From contig CAXXGW010000003.1 of the NCBI GenBank assembly GCA_963666755.2, positions 134,625 to 198,624 of the forward strand: a DNA stretch of 64,000 nucleotides, written 5' to 3'. The notes below the pieces were generated by a model. That model had not been told where the DNA came from. It saw nothing but the letters and a program-made list of their open reading frames with translations, and made no database searches. A program made the position numbers and the translations under genes. This document shows, in pieces, positions 36,039 through 45,198 of the stretch (the first letter of the stretch is position 1; the number at the start of each line of letters is the position of its first letter). Source of the DNA: CAXXOK01 sp963666755. Lineage in GTDB: Bacteria > Bacillota > Clostridia > Christensenellales > Aristaeellaceae.

Positions 36039-37409
36039 TCAACGCTCCGCGCTCTGGTATGGAATCAATGCCTGCGCCTGCCGCAGGGTGGGGTGCACGC
36101 CCAGCGTGTGCGTCAGCAGCAGCGCCACGCCGTAGGCGGCTTCCTCCTCATAGAGGGGCACCTGCAGGGGCATGCCGAACGCATCGCTGAAGATGCGCCT
36201 GAGCAGCGGGTTTTTCCGCAGGCCGTTGCCCGAGCCGATCAGCCTGCGGGCGCCGTCGTGCCCGGGCATCTGCCGCCAGTAGCCGTACAGCTCCTCGCAG
36301 ACGCCGCAGAGCACCCCCAGCGCGAGGTGCGCGGGCGTAAAGGTTTCCAGCCCCAGCCCGGTGATGCTCGCGCGCAGGCCCGCATCGGCGCGCGTACCGC
36401 AAAACCGGGTATCCACCGCCAGCCCGCCCAGGCGTTCCGGCGTGGCGTACAGGGCTTCGGCCGCCGCATTGAGGATCGGGTACAGGGGTTCCGGTTCCCT
36501 GCCCAGCAGCGCGGCCGTCTGTTCCATAAAGCGTTTGAGCGCCGCATAGGCTTCGCCGCCGCAAAGGGAGCAGCCCGCCGCCAGCCGCATGCCGCCCAGA
36601 TAAGGGCGCAGGTCGATGCCGGGGGCTTCCCCGCTGCCGTCGGTCAGCATAGAAACCTGCCCGCTGGTGCCTACGTTCACAGCTACCGCGCCCTCCGCGC
36701 CGCCGCAGCCAAAGAAACCCGCCTGATTATCCCCGATGGCCAGCGCCACCGCCAGCCCGTCCGGGGTCGTGCCCGCCAGACCCGCCCCGGCCTGCACCGG
36801 GGGCAGCCATTGCGGCGCGATGTCCGCCGCACGCAGCGCCGCGGGGTCAAACCCGCCGGTTTGCAGGTTAAAAAGCCCGAAGCCCGCGGCGTTGGTCGCG
36901 TGCATGCGCGGTTCGGTGGCGTCGGTCAGCCGCATGGCCAGATAATCGCCAATGGTGCAAAGTTTGCACGCGCCCGGCGGCACTTGTCCCGTCTGTTGGT
37001 TTACCCAATGGGTGGTCAGCCCGTAGCCGGTAGCCATGGGGTAACCGGTGCGCGCGCTCAGCTGCGCCGCGCAGGAAACGCCGCCCTCGCCGGGCCGGTT
37101 GCCGCGCCCGTCCTGCCATGTGGCCAGCGGGCTTACGGCCTCGCCCTTCGCGTTTACGTACACCACCCCGTGCATCTGGTTGGACAGGCCCACACCCGCC
37201 ACATCCGGGTACTGCCCTGCCCATCCGTCGATCAGCGCACGGCAGAGCTGTTCCAGCCGGGCGGGGTTTTGCAGGCGTTCCCAGGGGTGCGCGCCGGGCA
37301 CCGCCGCATCGTTGGACAGGGTGCGGGCTTCCAGCATCCGCCCGGACTGCGCGTCGATCAGCACGCCGCAAACCGTGGTGGTGCCGATGTCCAGACCGAT
37401 GGTTTTCAT
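36039..37409 (-). CDS. FGGY-family carbohydrate kinase, sedoheptulokinase-like
   Basis: A 456-residue sugar kinase. N-terminal phosphate loop IGLDIGTTTVCGVLID, then VGLSNQMHGVVYVNAKGEA and LATWQDGRG, the latter resembling sedoheptulokinase rather than xylulokinase. ATP-domain motifs are VNVGTSGQVSM and GSGNGLRKNPLLR. It would phosphorylate a ketose or polyol entering by the ABC importer. It precedes the mannose-6-phosphate isomerase gene; upstream lies the glycyl radical enzyme gene (gap of 170 bases with a weak stem). Substrate not determined. Confidence 0.88.
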   Translation of the reverse strand: MKTIGLDIGTTTVCGVLIDAQSGRMLEARTLSNDAAVPGAHPWERLQNPARLEQLCRALIDGWAGQYPDVAGVGLSNQMHGVVYVNAKGEAVSPLATWQDGRGNRPGEGGVSCAAQLSARTGYPMATGYGLTTHWVNQQTGQVPPGACKLCTIGDYLAMRLTDATEPRMHATNAAGFGLFNLQTGGFDPAALRAADIAPQWLPPVQAGAGLAGTTPDGLAVALAIGDNQAGFFGCGGAEGAVAVNVGTSGQVSMLTDGSGEAPGIDLRPYLGGMRLAAGCSLCGGEAYAALKRFMEQTAALLGREPEPLYPILNAAAEALYATPERLGGLAVDTRFCGTRADAGLRASITGLGLETFTPAHLALGVLCGVCEELYGYWRQMPGHDGARRLIGSGNGLRKNPLLRRIFSDAFGMPLQVPLYEEEAAYGVALLLTHTLGVHPTLRQAQALIPYQSAER

Positions 37410-37580
37410 GCGCCGCCCCCCTATCCTATTGCAAATCCTGAATACATCATAGCTCGCGAGCGGTTTTGTTCTATGACGAGGAACGGAGGCGAAGTCGCAA
37501 CGGGGCTGCGTCGAGCCTTTGTGACAAAGGCAGAGGGCACAAACGCCGCGGGATAGAGGCGTTACGGTTTTAAAACAGGA

Positions 37581-39953
37581 TTAGCAGGTGGTGGACTGCA
37601 GATCCAGCCGGGTAATGATATCCTGCTGAATCTCCGGCGAAAGGTCGAGGAAATTGACGAACGTACCGTGGATGCGCATGATGTAAACGCCGTTGGGGGC
37701 GTATTTTTTGGGCTGTTTGAGCACGGCGCGCAGCATGTCGGGGGTGGTTACGTTCAAATAAAGGTAGAACGGCGCCACCTGCCCCGCTTCCATGCTGTAA
37801 AACAGCGGGTTCATGATCTTGCGGCGGAACTCCAGCCCCTTCTCCTCCATGGTGGCGCCGCGGAAGTACGCGGGGTCCAGCCCCAGGTGGGAGGCATAGC
37901 CGCCGTTAAAGCGGGCGTAGGGCAGCTTGCGCGCGCTGAGCACCCGCAGGCCGAGGCCGTTTTGCGCCTCGCCGTACAGCGGATCAACCCCGTAGCCCAG
38001 CATATCGCGGGCCTTGCGCCCGTCGGGGGTCGCGCCCACCCAGTAGCCGTACAGCAGATGCGTGGAGGGGGTGGACCAGTCCGGCCGGAAGGGGTTGCCT
38101 AAATAGTTGCGCAGCCCCGCCACGGTGTCGGATACGCGGGCGGCCACCTCGGCGGCCTCGCGATCCACCACATCAATGTTGTTGCCGAATTTCGGGGCGG
38201 CGCTCAGGAAGGCGCGCAGCCCGTCCGCACCGTCGAAGTTATCACGCAGCGCGTCCAGCAGCCGCTGGGCGTCCTGCGGGCGCTCTGCCAGCAGCCGATC
38301 CACCGCGATCAGGCTGTCCGCCACCACCGACAGGCCGTGGATCAGGCAGCCGCTGCCGTTGTAGCGGTGGCCCTGCAGCTTGGGGTCGCGCACATCCACC
38401 GCGGTTTCCATGCCGCCCATAAAGGCGGACAGCAGCGGCACCGGCAGGTTGCTCAGCGCCAGCGACGCGCCGTTGGCGGCTTGCGCCATGCGGGCCGTGT
38501 AACGCTCCACGTTGCGGTAAAACAGGGTGCGCAGGGCGCGCAGCCGCGCCTCGGCGGGCATGCCGTCGGCAATGTCGTCGCCCAGCGTTTCGCCGGTAAT
38601 CAGCGAGCGGCCCCCGGTCAGGGTCAGTTCCAGAATTTTGCCGAGGTTCAGCCAGCTGTTGGTGGTGTTGCCGTTATCCTTGCCCATAATCAGGGGTTCC
38701 TGACAGCCGGCCACGGCGTAATCGGGTAAATCTTCCTCGCGCACGCCGTGCGCAGCCAGCACGGGGAACAGCGCATCGTCATTGAACAGCGAGGGCGTCA
38801 GCACCCCGGGGGAGAAGAAGAAGCGGCCCATTTCGGCATACAGCGCGTCCGGGGTGTGCGCGTGCAGCTTGACCGACAAAATCGGCTGGGGCATGTTCAT
38901 GGCAAAGTAGGCATCCAGCAGGGCGTAGCTGGTGGGGTTGGTCAGGTCGTTGCCCTGCGCGTCGCGCCCGCCGATCAGGATATTCTGCGAAATGGCCCAG
39001 CTGCGGTCGCCCACGTTAAAGAACACCAGAAAGTGCGCCATCAGCGCCGCCGTCTCCTCCCGGGAGAGGGCTTCCATGGCGCGGTACGGCTCAAAAATCC
39101 GATCTGCATTGCCCACGGAAAACGCGAAGGGGTTGGGCGCCTGTTCCAGACACATGGTTTGCCACAGGAGCACATACACCTGTATGGCCGCGCGCAGGCT
39201 GTGCGCGCCCTGCCGGGGCGCGGTTTCCAGAATCGAAATCAGCTCCGTAAGCTGGGCCCGGCGCGGCGCATCCGCCAGGGTATACTGGGCGCGCGCCAGC
39301 TGGGCGTAGCGGTCGGCAAGGGTCAGCACGGCTTCCAGCGCCAGCCGCATGGCGGCGCACTGGTCGCGCTTGCCGGGGTCGGCCTCCACGGCCAGCCGCG
39401 CGTCCAGCGCGGCCAGCATCGGCTCCAGCCCGGTGCGCAGCGCGGGCCGGAAATCCGGTATCAGGTGGCCCGTGACCTGCTCCACAAAGTACGCCACCTC
39501 GGCGGTGTCGCGCTCGGCGGCGGCGTACACGCGGCTCAGCTGCGTCACGTACGGGGTGGTTTTGGACCATTCCCGCACGCGCTCAATGCGCTCGGCCGGA
39601 AACTCCGCGTTGGGCTCGATATCGTTAAACACCGCGGTAGGGTCGCAGTAGCCGTTAAAGGTGCTTACACGGAAGTTCGGGTTGATGAGCGCGTAGCTTT
39701 TGGCAAACGCGTCGCGCTGGGTGCCGGCAAACACGGCATTCTCGCTCAGCGACAGGGGCAGCTGCTCCACAATGCGCTTGAGCGCGTGCCCCGCCTGCAG
39801 CACGGCGGATTCCGCCGGGGTGTCCAAATGGGCGCGCATGGCGATTTCCCGCGCCAGAAACCAGCCGTCCAGCCGGTGGATGGCACGCTCCTCGGCAAAC
39901 AGCGCCTTGGCCTGTTCCAGAATCGAAGCGGGGGTTTCATGAACGGGTGTCAT
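37581..39953 (-). CDS. Glycyl radical enzyme of unknown substrate (PFL-like)
   Basis: A 790-residue PFL-fold glycyl radical enzyme. The thiyl-radical Cys is Cys417 in VAGCQEPLIMGKDNGNTT; the Cys-x-Glu spacing matches dehydratase/C-S or C-N lyase types (GCVEP) rather than pyruvate formate-lyase (CC pair). The C-terminal radical Gly is Gly763 in YIMRIHGTFVNFLDLSPEIQ, where the usual RVxGY is changed to RIHGT. It lies 28 bases or so downstream of its activase gene. Oxygen-sensitive enzyme, cytoplasmic, activated post-translationally. Its substrate may be a sugar-derived diol or polyol from the same regulon; that is inference. No microcompartment genes are nearby. Confidence 0.88.
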   Translation of the reverse strand: MTPVHETPASILEQAKALFAEERAIHRLDGWFLAREIAMRAHLDTPAESAVLQAGHALKRIVEQLPLSLSENAVFAGTQRDAFAKSYALINPNFRVSTFNGYCDPTAVFNDIEPNAEFPAERIERVREWSKTTPYVTQLSRVYAAAERDTAEVAYFVEQVTGHLIPDFRPALRTGLEPMLAALDARLAVEADPGKRDQCAAMRLALEAVLTLADRYAQLARAQYTLADAPRRAQLTELISILETAPRQGAHSLRAAIQVYVLLWQTMCLEQAPNPFAFSVGNADRIFEPYRAMEALSREETAALMAHFLVFFNVGDRSWAISQNILIGGRDAQGNDLTNPTSYALLDAYFAMNMPQPILSVKLHAHTPDALYAEMGRFFFSPGVLTPSLFNDDALFPVLAAHGVREEDLPDYAVAGCQEPLIMGKDNGNTTNSWLNLGKILELTLTGGRSLITGETLGDDIADGMPAEARLRALRTLFYRNVERYTARMAQAANGASLALSNLPVPLLSAFMGGMETAVDVRDPKLQGHRYNGSGCLIHGLSVVADSLIAVDRLLAERPQDAQRLLDALRDNFDGADGLRAFLSAAPKFGNNIDVVDREAAEVAARVSDTVAGLRNYLGNPFRPDWSTPSTHLLYGYWVGATPDGRKARDMLGYGVDPLYGEAQNGLGLRVLSARKLPYARFNGGYASHLGLDPAYFRGATMEEKGLEFRRKIMNPLFYSMEAGQVAPFYLYLNVTTPDMLRAVLKQPKKYAPNGVYIMRIHGTFVNFLDLSPEIQQDIITRLDLQSTTC

Positions 39954-39980
39954 GGGGCAAACCTCCTTACACAGGGCGGG

Positions 39981-40850
39981 TCAGGTGCGTACGACCGTAT
40001 GGCCGTCGGCACGCAGGGCAGTTTCGAAGCGCAGGCGCGTTTCCTCGGGCACATCCGCGTCGCGCACGGTATAGGGCATGCCGCAGTGCTTCCACTTGAC
40101 CGCGCCGTAGGCGTGGTAGCGTAAAAACTCAAACTGGGCGTTGCGGGTATCAAACCGGCGGTAGAAGCGGCGGAAGCCTTCCAGCGCCGCGTCGTCGTCA
40201 TTAAAGCCGTGAATCAGCGGGGTGCGCACCAGCAGGTCGGGGTGGCGGGCAAAGGCAAGCTCCAGATTGAGGAGCGTCTGGGTGTTCGGGCCGCCGGTGA
40301 CCGACTGATGGATCGCCGGGTCGGTCTGCTTGCAGTCCATAATCAGCTGGTCGATCTGCCCAAACAGCTCCGGCAGGCGCGGGTGGGAGCCGTTGGTTTC
40401 GATGGCGGTGTGGATGTTTTCCCGCCTGAGCCCTTCCAGCAGCGCACGCACAGCCTCAAATTGGAGCGTCGGTTCGCCGCCGCTGAGCGTGACGCCGCCG
40501 CCGTCAAAAAACAGGGGCTTGGCCTGCACGCACTCCGCAAGCAGCGCCTCTACCGCCACCGGGGCGCAGGAGAGCGTCAGCTCCACCCGATCCGGGTGGG
40601 TCAGGCAGGGGTGATCGGTGCAACCGTCGCAAACGTTGCGCCGCAGGCGGCCTTCCGCAATGCCCCCGTAAGGGCAAAGGAGATCAGGCACGGGTTTATC
40701 GGTTTCCAGCACCGTACCCCGCAGGGAGATGCCTTCCGGGTTGCTGCACCACGGGCAGCGGAGGTTGCACCCCTGCAGGTGCACCACAAGGCGGTTGCCC
40801 CGGCCATCCTGCGCATAATCAAAGCCACGCCGCAGCACGGCCAGTTCCAT
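39981..40850 (-). CDS. Glycyl radical enzyme activase (radical SAM)
   Basis: A 289-residue radical SAM protein that installs the radical on the downstream enzyme. The SAM cluster motif is CNLRCPWC (Cx3Cx2C) at about residues 27-34, GGVTLSGGEPT binds SAM, and a short Cys-containing insert (VCDGCTDHPC) at about 70-85 probably carries auxiliary iron-sulfur. The ATG at 40850 has AAGGGGG upstream and lies about 20 bases from the transcription start, which excludes the longer frame. Confidence 0.93.
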   Translation of the reverse strand: MELAVLRRGFDYAQDGRGNRLVVHLQGCNLRCPWCSNPEGISLRGTVLETDKPVPDLLCPYGGIAEGRLRRNVCDGCTDHPCLTHPDRVELTLSCAPVAVEALLAECVQAKPLFFDGGGVTLSGGEPTLQFEAVRALLEGLRRENIHTAIETNGSHPRLPELFGQIDQLIMDCKQTDPAIHQSVTGGPNTQTLLNLELAFARHPDLLVRTPLIHGFNDDDAALEGFRRFYRRFDTRNAQFEFLRYHAYGAVKWKHCGMPYTVRDADVPEETRLRFETALRADGHTVVRT

Positions 40851-40877
40851 GGGCACGACCCCCTTTAATCTGTGCCC

Positions 40878-40940
40878 AGTATAACGCAACCAAAATCATT
40901 TGTCAATCGGTTTGACAATTAACCGCAAAAAAAATATGCT
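40878..40940. promoter_or_regulatory. Divergent promoters and ROK operator palindrome
   Basis: Two promoters stand back to back. Rightward (ROK gene): TTGACA at 40912-40917, 17 bases, TATGCT at 40935-40940. Leftward (activase/GRE operon): TTGACA as the complement of 40901-40906, 17 bases, TATACT at 40878-40883. The two -35 boxes are the arms of one palindrome, TGTCAATCGGTTTGACA (40901-40917). A repressor bound there would shut both. Confidence 0.82.
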
Positions 40941-40979
40941 ATACTGAACGCACCGGAAACGAAAAGAGGTTGAACCCCC

Positions 40980-42152
40980 ATGCAGCCAGCCACCCTGAAC
41001 GCCTCCGAGATGAAGCGCCGCAACCGCAGCCTGGTGCTCCGCCACATCCGCGAGCGGGGTTGCAGCCGCGTGGAAATCGCCCGCCGCACGGGGCTGACCC
41101 GCGCCGCCATCAGCGTTCTGGTCGATGAGCTTTTACAGGAAGGCATCCTGCTGGAAGGCGCCGCCGAGGCCAACGGCGCCGTCGGCCGCCGCGCCACGCG
41201 CCTGAGCCTGAACCCGGACGCCTTTTACATTCTGGGCCTGAGCCTGACGCGCGGCGTTTCCACGCTGGGGCTGACGGACTTTCGCGGCACGGTGCTGCGC
41301 GAGGCGGATGTGACCGTTGCGGGCCGCGATACGCAGGAGGTGCTGGACGGCATTGACCGGGCGGTGCGCGCCATGCTGCAAACACCCCCGCCCGGGCGGC
41401 TGCTGGGCATGGGCATCCTGGCCCCCGGCCCGCTGGACACACGGCGCGGGCTGCTGCTGAACCCCCCGAACTTTCACGGCTGGCGCGATATCCCGCTGGG
41501 GGAGCATTACCGCACGCTGCTGGGCGCGCCCGCCCTGCTGGAAAACAACGCCGCCGCGCTGGCTCTGGCGGAAAAATCCTGCGGGCTGGGGCACCGCTTT
41601 CCGCGCTTTCTGGCGGTGGTGGTGGATACGGGCGTGGGCGGCGGGTTTGTAACCCCGGAGGGCCTTTACAAGGGCAGCGCCGGTTTCGGCACCGAAATCG
41701 GGCATACCTCCATCTGCTTTGACGGCCCGCTGTGCACCTGCGGCAACCGGGGCTGCGCGGAGCTGTACGCCTCCATCCCCAACATTCTGCGCTATGCCGC
41801 GCACCTTTGCCCCGACCTGACCACGTGGCCCGCGCTGGTGGATGCCGCCGCCGAGGGCCGCACCGACGCGCAGGCCGTGCTGGACCGCGAAGCGGATTAC
41901 CTCGCCTGCATGATGACCAACGCCGTACAGCTGCTGGATGTGCCCACCGTGGTGTTTTTCGGGGATGTGTGCTACCGCTTTGAGGTGCTTTCCCCCCGGC
42001 TGGAAGCGCGCATCAACGGCCGGGGCATGGGCCATGCCATCCGGCGCGTACGGGTGTACCCCTCGGCGCTGGCCGCGCCCGCGACGTTCGCGGCTGCCAA
42101 TCTGGTGCTGGAAGCCTATATTCAGGCGGATTTGGAGCGCGCCGAAGCGTAG
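40980..42152 (+). CDS. ROK-family transcriptional repressor (NagC/XylR type)
   Basis: A 390-residue ROK regulator. The winged helix-turn-helix is at residues about 10-65 (GCSRVEIARRTGLTRAAISV), followed by a sugar-kinase-like sensor with the nucleotide-fold DTGVGGGFVTPEGLYKG, EIGHTSICFDG and the zinc motif CTCGNRGCAELY. ROK repressors release DNA when they bind a sugar or sugar phosphate. It is divergent from the activase/GRE genes and sits on a palindrome overlapping both promoters, so it probably represses itself and that operon. Confidence 0.94.
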   Translation: MQPATLNASEMKRRNRSLVLRHIRERGCSRVEIARRTGLTRAAISVLVDELLQEGILLEGAAEANGAVGRRATRLSLNPDAFYILGLSLTRGVSTLGLTDFRGTVLREADVTVAGRDTQEVLDGIDRAVRAMLQTPPPGRLLGMGILAPGPLDTRRGLLLNPPNFHGWRDIPLGEHYRTLLGAPALLENNAAALALAEKSCGLGHRFPRFLAVVVDTGVGGGFVTPEGLYKGSAGFGTEIGHTSICFDGPLCTCGNRGCAELYASIPNILRYAAHLCPDLTTWPALVDAAAEGRTDAQAVLDREADYLACMMTNAVQLLDVPTVVFFGDVCYRFEVLSPRLEARINGRGMGHAIRRVRVYPSALAAPATFAAANLVLEAYIQADLERAEA

Positions 42153-42440
42153 AGCGAACGCCCCCTAAAGGACAACGCCCGGCAAAAACCGCAAACATGG
42201 GCAACGGCTGCCGTATTATCAAGCCTTGGCCGTCAGGGGATCGCGGTTGGCCGACAGCCGCTTGACCGCACGGAAAGTGCTCCGCTCCCATGGTACGGAA
42301 CAGGCAGGCAAGCGGCTGAGCGGGCTGCGAAGCTCAAAGCTACGCATCGGCAGCAAGGCGCGCCCTCCCCGAAAGTATAAACACGCGAGCAATGATACGG
42401 GCATTGTGTAGCGAGCAGGCAAGTTCTTTGCATTGGATCG

Positions 42441-42474
42441 AAAAACAGGCGAGGATTCTTCCTTGCCTGTTTTT
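42441..42474 (+). terminator. Strong hairpin after the ROK gene
   Basis: A 15-bp stem, AAAAACAGGCGAGGA with TCCTTGCCTGTTTTT (one mismatch), around TTCT. It lies 290 bases past the ROK stop; the bases between (42153-42440) show no convincing gene. Confidence 0.65.
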
Positions 42475-42589
42475 AATGGACTTGATGAAAGCCATAACGG
42501 CTGTACCACCGCAAGGGAATGCCGCATGCAATAGCCGGATGTTAGGCGCCCTGTTCCGTAACGCCTGTTTTGCAGCACACTTGCTTTTC

Positions 42590-42935
42590 CGCTCGCCTCA
42601 TAGCGCCTGCGGCGCTGTTCGCTCGCTTGCCGCAATGCGCTGCGGCGGGGGGCTTGGGCTTGCCCAAACCCGCCAAAGGGTTTCACCCTTTGGAATCCCG
42701 ACAAGGGCTTTCGCCCTTGACCCTCCTCCGCTGCGGCGGCGGCTTGGGTTTTACGCAAACCCGCCAAAGGGTTTCACCCTTTGGAATCCCGACAAGGGCT
42801 TTCGCCCTTGACCCTTCACCGCTGCGGCGGGGGGGGCTTGGGCTTGCCCAAACCTACCAAAGGGTTTCCCCCTTTGGAATCCCGACAAGGGCTTTCGCCC
42901 TTGACCCTTCTCCGCTGCGGCGGGGGCTTCTCCCG
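42590..42935 (+). repeat. Array C: short 92-bp variant of the hairpin repeat
   Basis: Three units share AAAGGGTTTCACCCTTTGGAA and GACAAGGGCTTTCGCCCTTG, at intervals of 91 and 93 bases (markers near 42681, 42772 and 42865). The unit lacks the AGCGCC block of the 170-bp form except at its first copy, which begins CTCATAGCGCCTGCGGCGCT. It fills the gap up to the TIM-barrel gene; no gene is present. Confidence 0.85.
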
Positions 42936-42940
42936 CCTGC

Positions 42941-43855
42941 TCAGATCACAAACTGCTCCATATACCGCTTGGAAATCTTCAGCGAACTTAATACCCGCGC
43001 CCGGCTTCCCTCAAACGCCCTGTCCTCCACCTCAATGCAGGCCGGCCCCTCATATCCGATATCCGTTAACGCCGAAACGAAGCGCCCCCAGTCCACATCC
43101 CCCAGCCCGGGCAGCTTGGGGGTCATGTATTCCAGCGGGTACGCCATCACGCCCACCTCCCGCAGCTTGTCGGGAAAGAGCTTGATATCCTTGAAATGCA
43201 CGTGGTAAATCCGATCCTTGAACGCATACAGCGGCTTCAGGTAATCAATCCCCTGCCAGACAAAATGGCTCGGGTCGTAATTGATGCCCAGATTTTTCGA
43301 GGGCAGAATGTCAAACACCCGCTGCCAGATGGCCGGGGTGGTCATCAGATTCTGGCCGCCAGGCCACTGGCTGCGGTCAAACAGCATCGGACAGTTTTCG
43401 ATGGCGAGCTGCACATTGTGTTCCTCCGCCAGTTTGACAATCGGCGGCCACACCGCGCGCACCTCGTCCAGATTTTCTTCGACGGTTTTCAATTGGTCGC
43501 GGCCGATGAAGGTCGTCACCCGGTTTACGCCCAGCCGGGCGCTGGCGACGATCACCTTGCGCAGGTGCCGTATGGCGGCGTCCCGGCGCTCCACATCGCC
43601 GTCCAGCGGGTTGGGGTAGTACGCCAAAGCGCTGATCTCCACACCCGCCTTGTGGCAGTATTCACGGATGGAGGCAATCTTCGCGTCGGTCAGCGCGTCC
43701 ACATCAATATGGCTGACGCCCGCATAACGCCGCTCCGCCTTGCCGGCGGGCCAGCAGGCTACCTCTACACACTGGTACCCCATCGACGCCGCAGTGTCGA
43801 TCATATCCTCAAACGTCCAGCCATCCAGAATCGCGCTGACAAATCCAAGCTTCAT
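42941..43855 (-). CDS. Sugar phosphate isomerase/epimerase (TIM barrel)
   Basis: A 304-residue AP-endonuclease-2/IolE-like TIM barrel. It starts KLGFVSAILDGWTFEDMI and has the metal Glu, Asp, His and Glu in ENCPMLFDRSQW, NYDPSHFVWQGIDY, HVHFKDIKLF and CIEVEDRAFEG. The pattern DPSHFVWQGIDYLKP is common in polyol/inositol and keto-sugar pathways. It is the gene next to the LacI regulator and faces the same way, so it may belong to the 45-52 kb regulon. Confidence 0.9.
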   Translation of the reverse strand: MKLGFVSAILDGWTFEDMIDTAASMGYQCVEVACWPAGKAERRYAGVSHIDVDALTDAKIASIREYCHKAGVEISALAYYPNPLDGDVERRDAAIRHLRKVIVASARLGVNRVTTFIGRDQLKTVEENLDEVRAVWPPIVKLAEEHNVQLAIENCPMLFDRSQWPGGQNLMTTPAIWQRVFDILPSKNLGINYDPSHFVWQGIDYLKPLYAFKDRIYHVHFKDIKLFPDKLREVGVMAYPLEYMTPKLPGLGDVDWGRFVSALTDIGYEGPACIEVEDRAFEGSRARVLSSLKISKRYMEQFVI

Positions 43856-43992
43856 AAACCCTCATCCTTTCACCGCCGCACAAACCCCGGCGGCCTATCG
43901 TTTTCTCCCTCCAACCGGAAGCAAACAGCCCGTTACCCCATCCCCCAGCACAACAGCACCCGTCCGTCCCCCGTCCCCCTCGTCCCACCCAT

Positions 43993-44108
43993 GGGGGCGG
44001 TTGGGAGGGGGATCTCAATCCCCATCCCAAAGGCGCGGAAAGCGCCGTCCCAAGGGGGCGGTTGGGAGGGGGACCTCAGTCCCCATCCCAAAGGCGCGGA
44101 AAGCGCCC
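43993..44108. repeat. Two copies of a 61-bp G-rich repeat
   Basis: The unit starting GGGGGCGGTTGGGAGGGGGA and ending AAAGGCGCGGAAAGCGCC occurs twice in tandem, in the 253-base gap between the TIM-barrel and LacI genes. It ends at the LacI stop codon. GGCGCGGAAAGCGCC and GGGGA..TCCCC can pair, so it may act as a terminator. Confidence 0.65.
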
Positions 44109-45107
44109 TCATACCGAGTCCCGCAGCACCAGCTCCGTTTTCAGCAGCACGTGGCGCGGCTCCCCGGCGGGGTTCTGCATCCGGTCGGCCAGCACCTCGC
44201 AGGCCATGTAACCCAGCTGGAACTGCGGCATGTTCACGGCGGCCACGCTGGGGTGGCTCACCATGGAGATGTAGGTGTTGTCAAAGCCGATCAGCGAGCA
44301 GTCGGCGGGGATGGCCACGCCCTCGGTGCTGGCGGCCTTGACCACGGCGGCGGCAAACATGTCGCTGGCGGCCAGAATGGCGTCGGGCCGCTCGTGCGCG
44401 GTCAGCAGCTGGCGGGCTACGGCAAAGGAGCTGTCAAAGCCCATCTCGGTCACACGGCAGACCAGCGCGGGGTCTACGGCCAGCCCGGCCTCGCGCAGGG
44501 CTTCGGCATAGCCCAGATAACGCTGGCGGGCGTACTTGTACTTGTCCGGCCCGTTAATCAGGGCCACACGGCGGCGGCCGCGCTGCAACAGGGTGTGCAC
44601 AGCGTTGCGCGCGGCGGCAAAATCATCCACGCTCACGTAGGGCAAGGGGCTGCGCTCGTTGTATTCGGCGCACTGTACCAGCGGGGCGGCCCGGTCGATG
44701 GCGTTCAGGGCGGCCTCGTCGTTCACGGGGGAAAGCAGGATGCTGCCGCCTGCGTTTATCATATGCAGCAAATCCACCAGACGGTCGGCATGGTCGTCCA
44801 GGCTGCTCTCGGCATACACCAGCGTTTCCAGCCCCCGGTTTTTGGCGCAAACCTGAATGCCCTTGACAATCTTGGCGTAAAACGGGTTGTCCAGGTTGGG
44901 CAGCACCACCACCACCAGCCCCTTGCGCGGCGGGGCGGAAGCTTCGGCGCGCGGGTAGCCCAGTGCCTCCACGGCGGCGCTCACGCGCTCCACGGTGGAG
45001 GGGCGCACGTTGCCCTTGTCGTTCAGCACGCGGGATACTGTGGCGATGGAGACCCCCGCGTGCTCGGCAACCTGCGTGATGGTCGGCTCCGCGCTCTTTT
45101 TTTTCAT
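44109..45107 (-). CDS. LacI-family transcriptional regulator
   Basis: A 332-residue repressor. The LacI helix-turn-helix and hinge occupy residues 8-60 (TITQVAEHAGVSIATVSRVL), followed by the ligand-binding fold (VVVVLPNLDNPFYAKIVKGI, AILAASDMFAAAVVKA, IGFDNTYISMVSHPSVAAVN). It is divergent from the ABC importer operon at 45.4-52.4 kb and most likely controls it and itself. TGTAAA/TTTACA motifs in the gap are candidate operators. Confidence 0.95.
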   Translation of the reverse strand: MKKKSAEPTITQVAEHAGVSIATVSRVLNDKGNVRPSTVERVSAAVEALGYPRAEASAPPRKGLVVVVLPNLDNPFYAKIVKGIQVCAKNRGLETLVYAESSLDDHADRLVDLLHMINAGGSILLSPVNDEAALNAIDRAAPLVQCAEYNERSPLPYVSVDDFAAARNAVHTLLQRGRRRVALINGPDKYKYARQRYLGYAEALREAGLAVDPALVCRVTEMGFDSSFAVARQLLTAHERPDAILAASDMFAAAVVKAASTEGVAIPADCSLIGFDNTYISMVSHPSVAAVNMPQFQLGYMACEVLADRMQNPAGEPRHVLLKTELVLRDSV

Positions 45108-45152
45108 AGGTGGATAGCGCCCCCTCTGCGATACGGCCTGTCCGGATGGCTG

Positions 45153-45182
45153 ATTATACCACAGCCGCGCAATGGATGTAAA
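45153..45182 (-). promoter_or_regulatory. Promoter of the LacI-family gene
   Basis: Minus-strand TTTACA, 18 bases, TATAAT, about 45 bases before the start codon. Confidence 0.6.
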
Positions 45183-45198
45183 GAACGCACCTTAAAAT

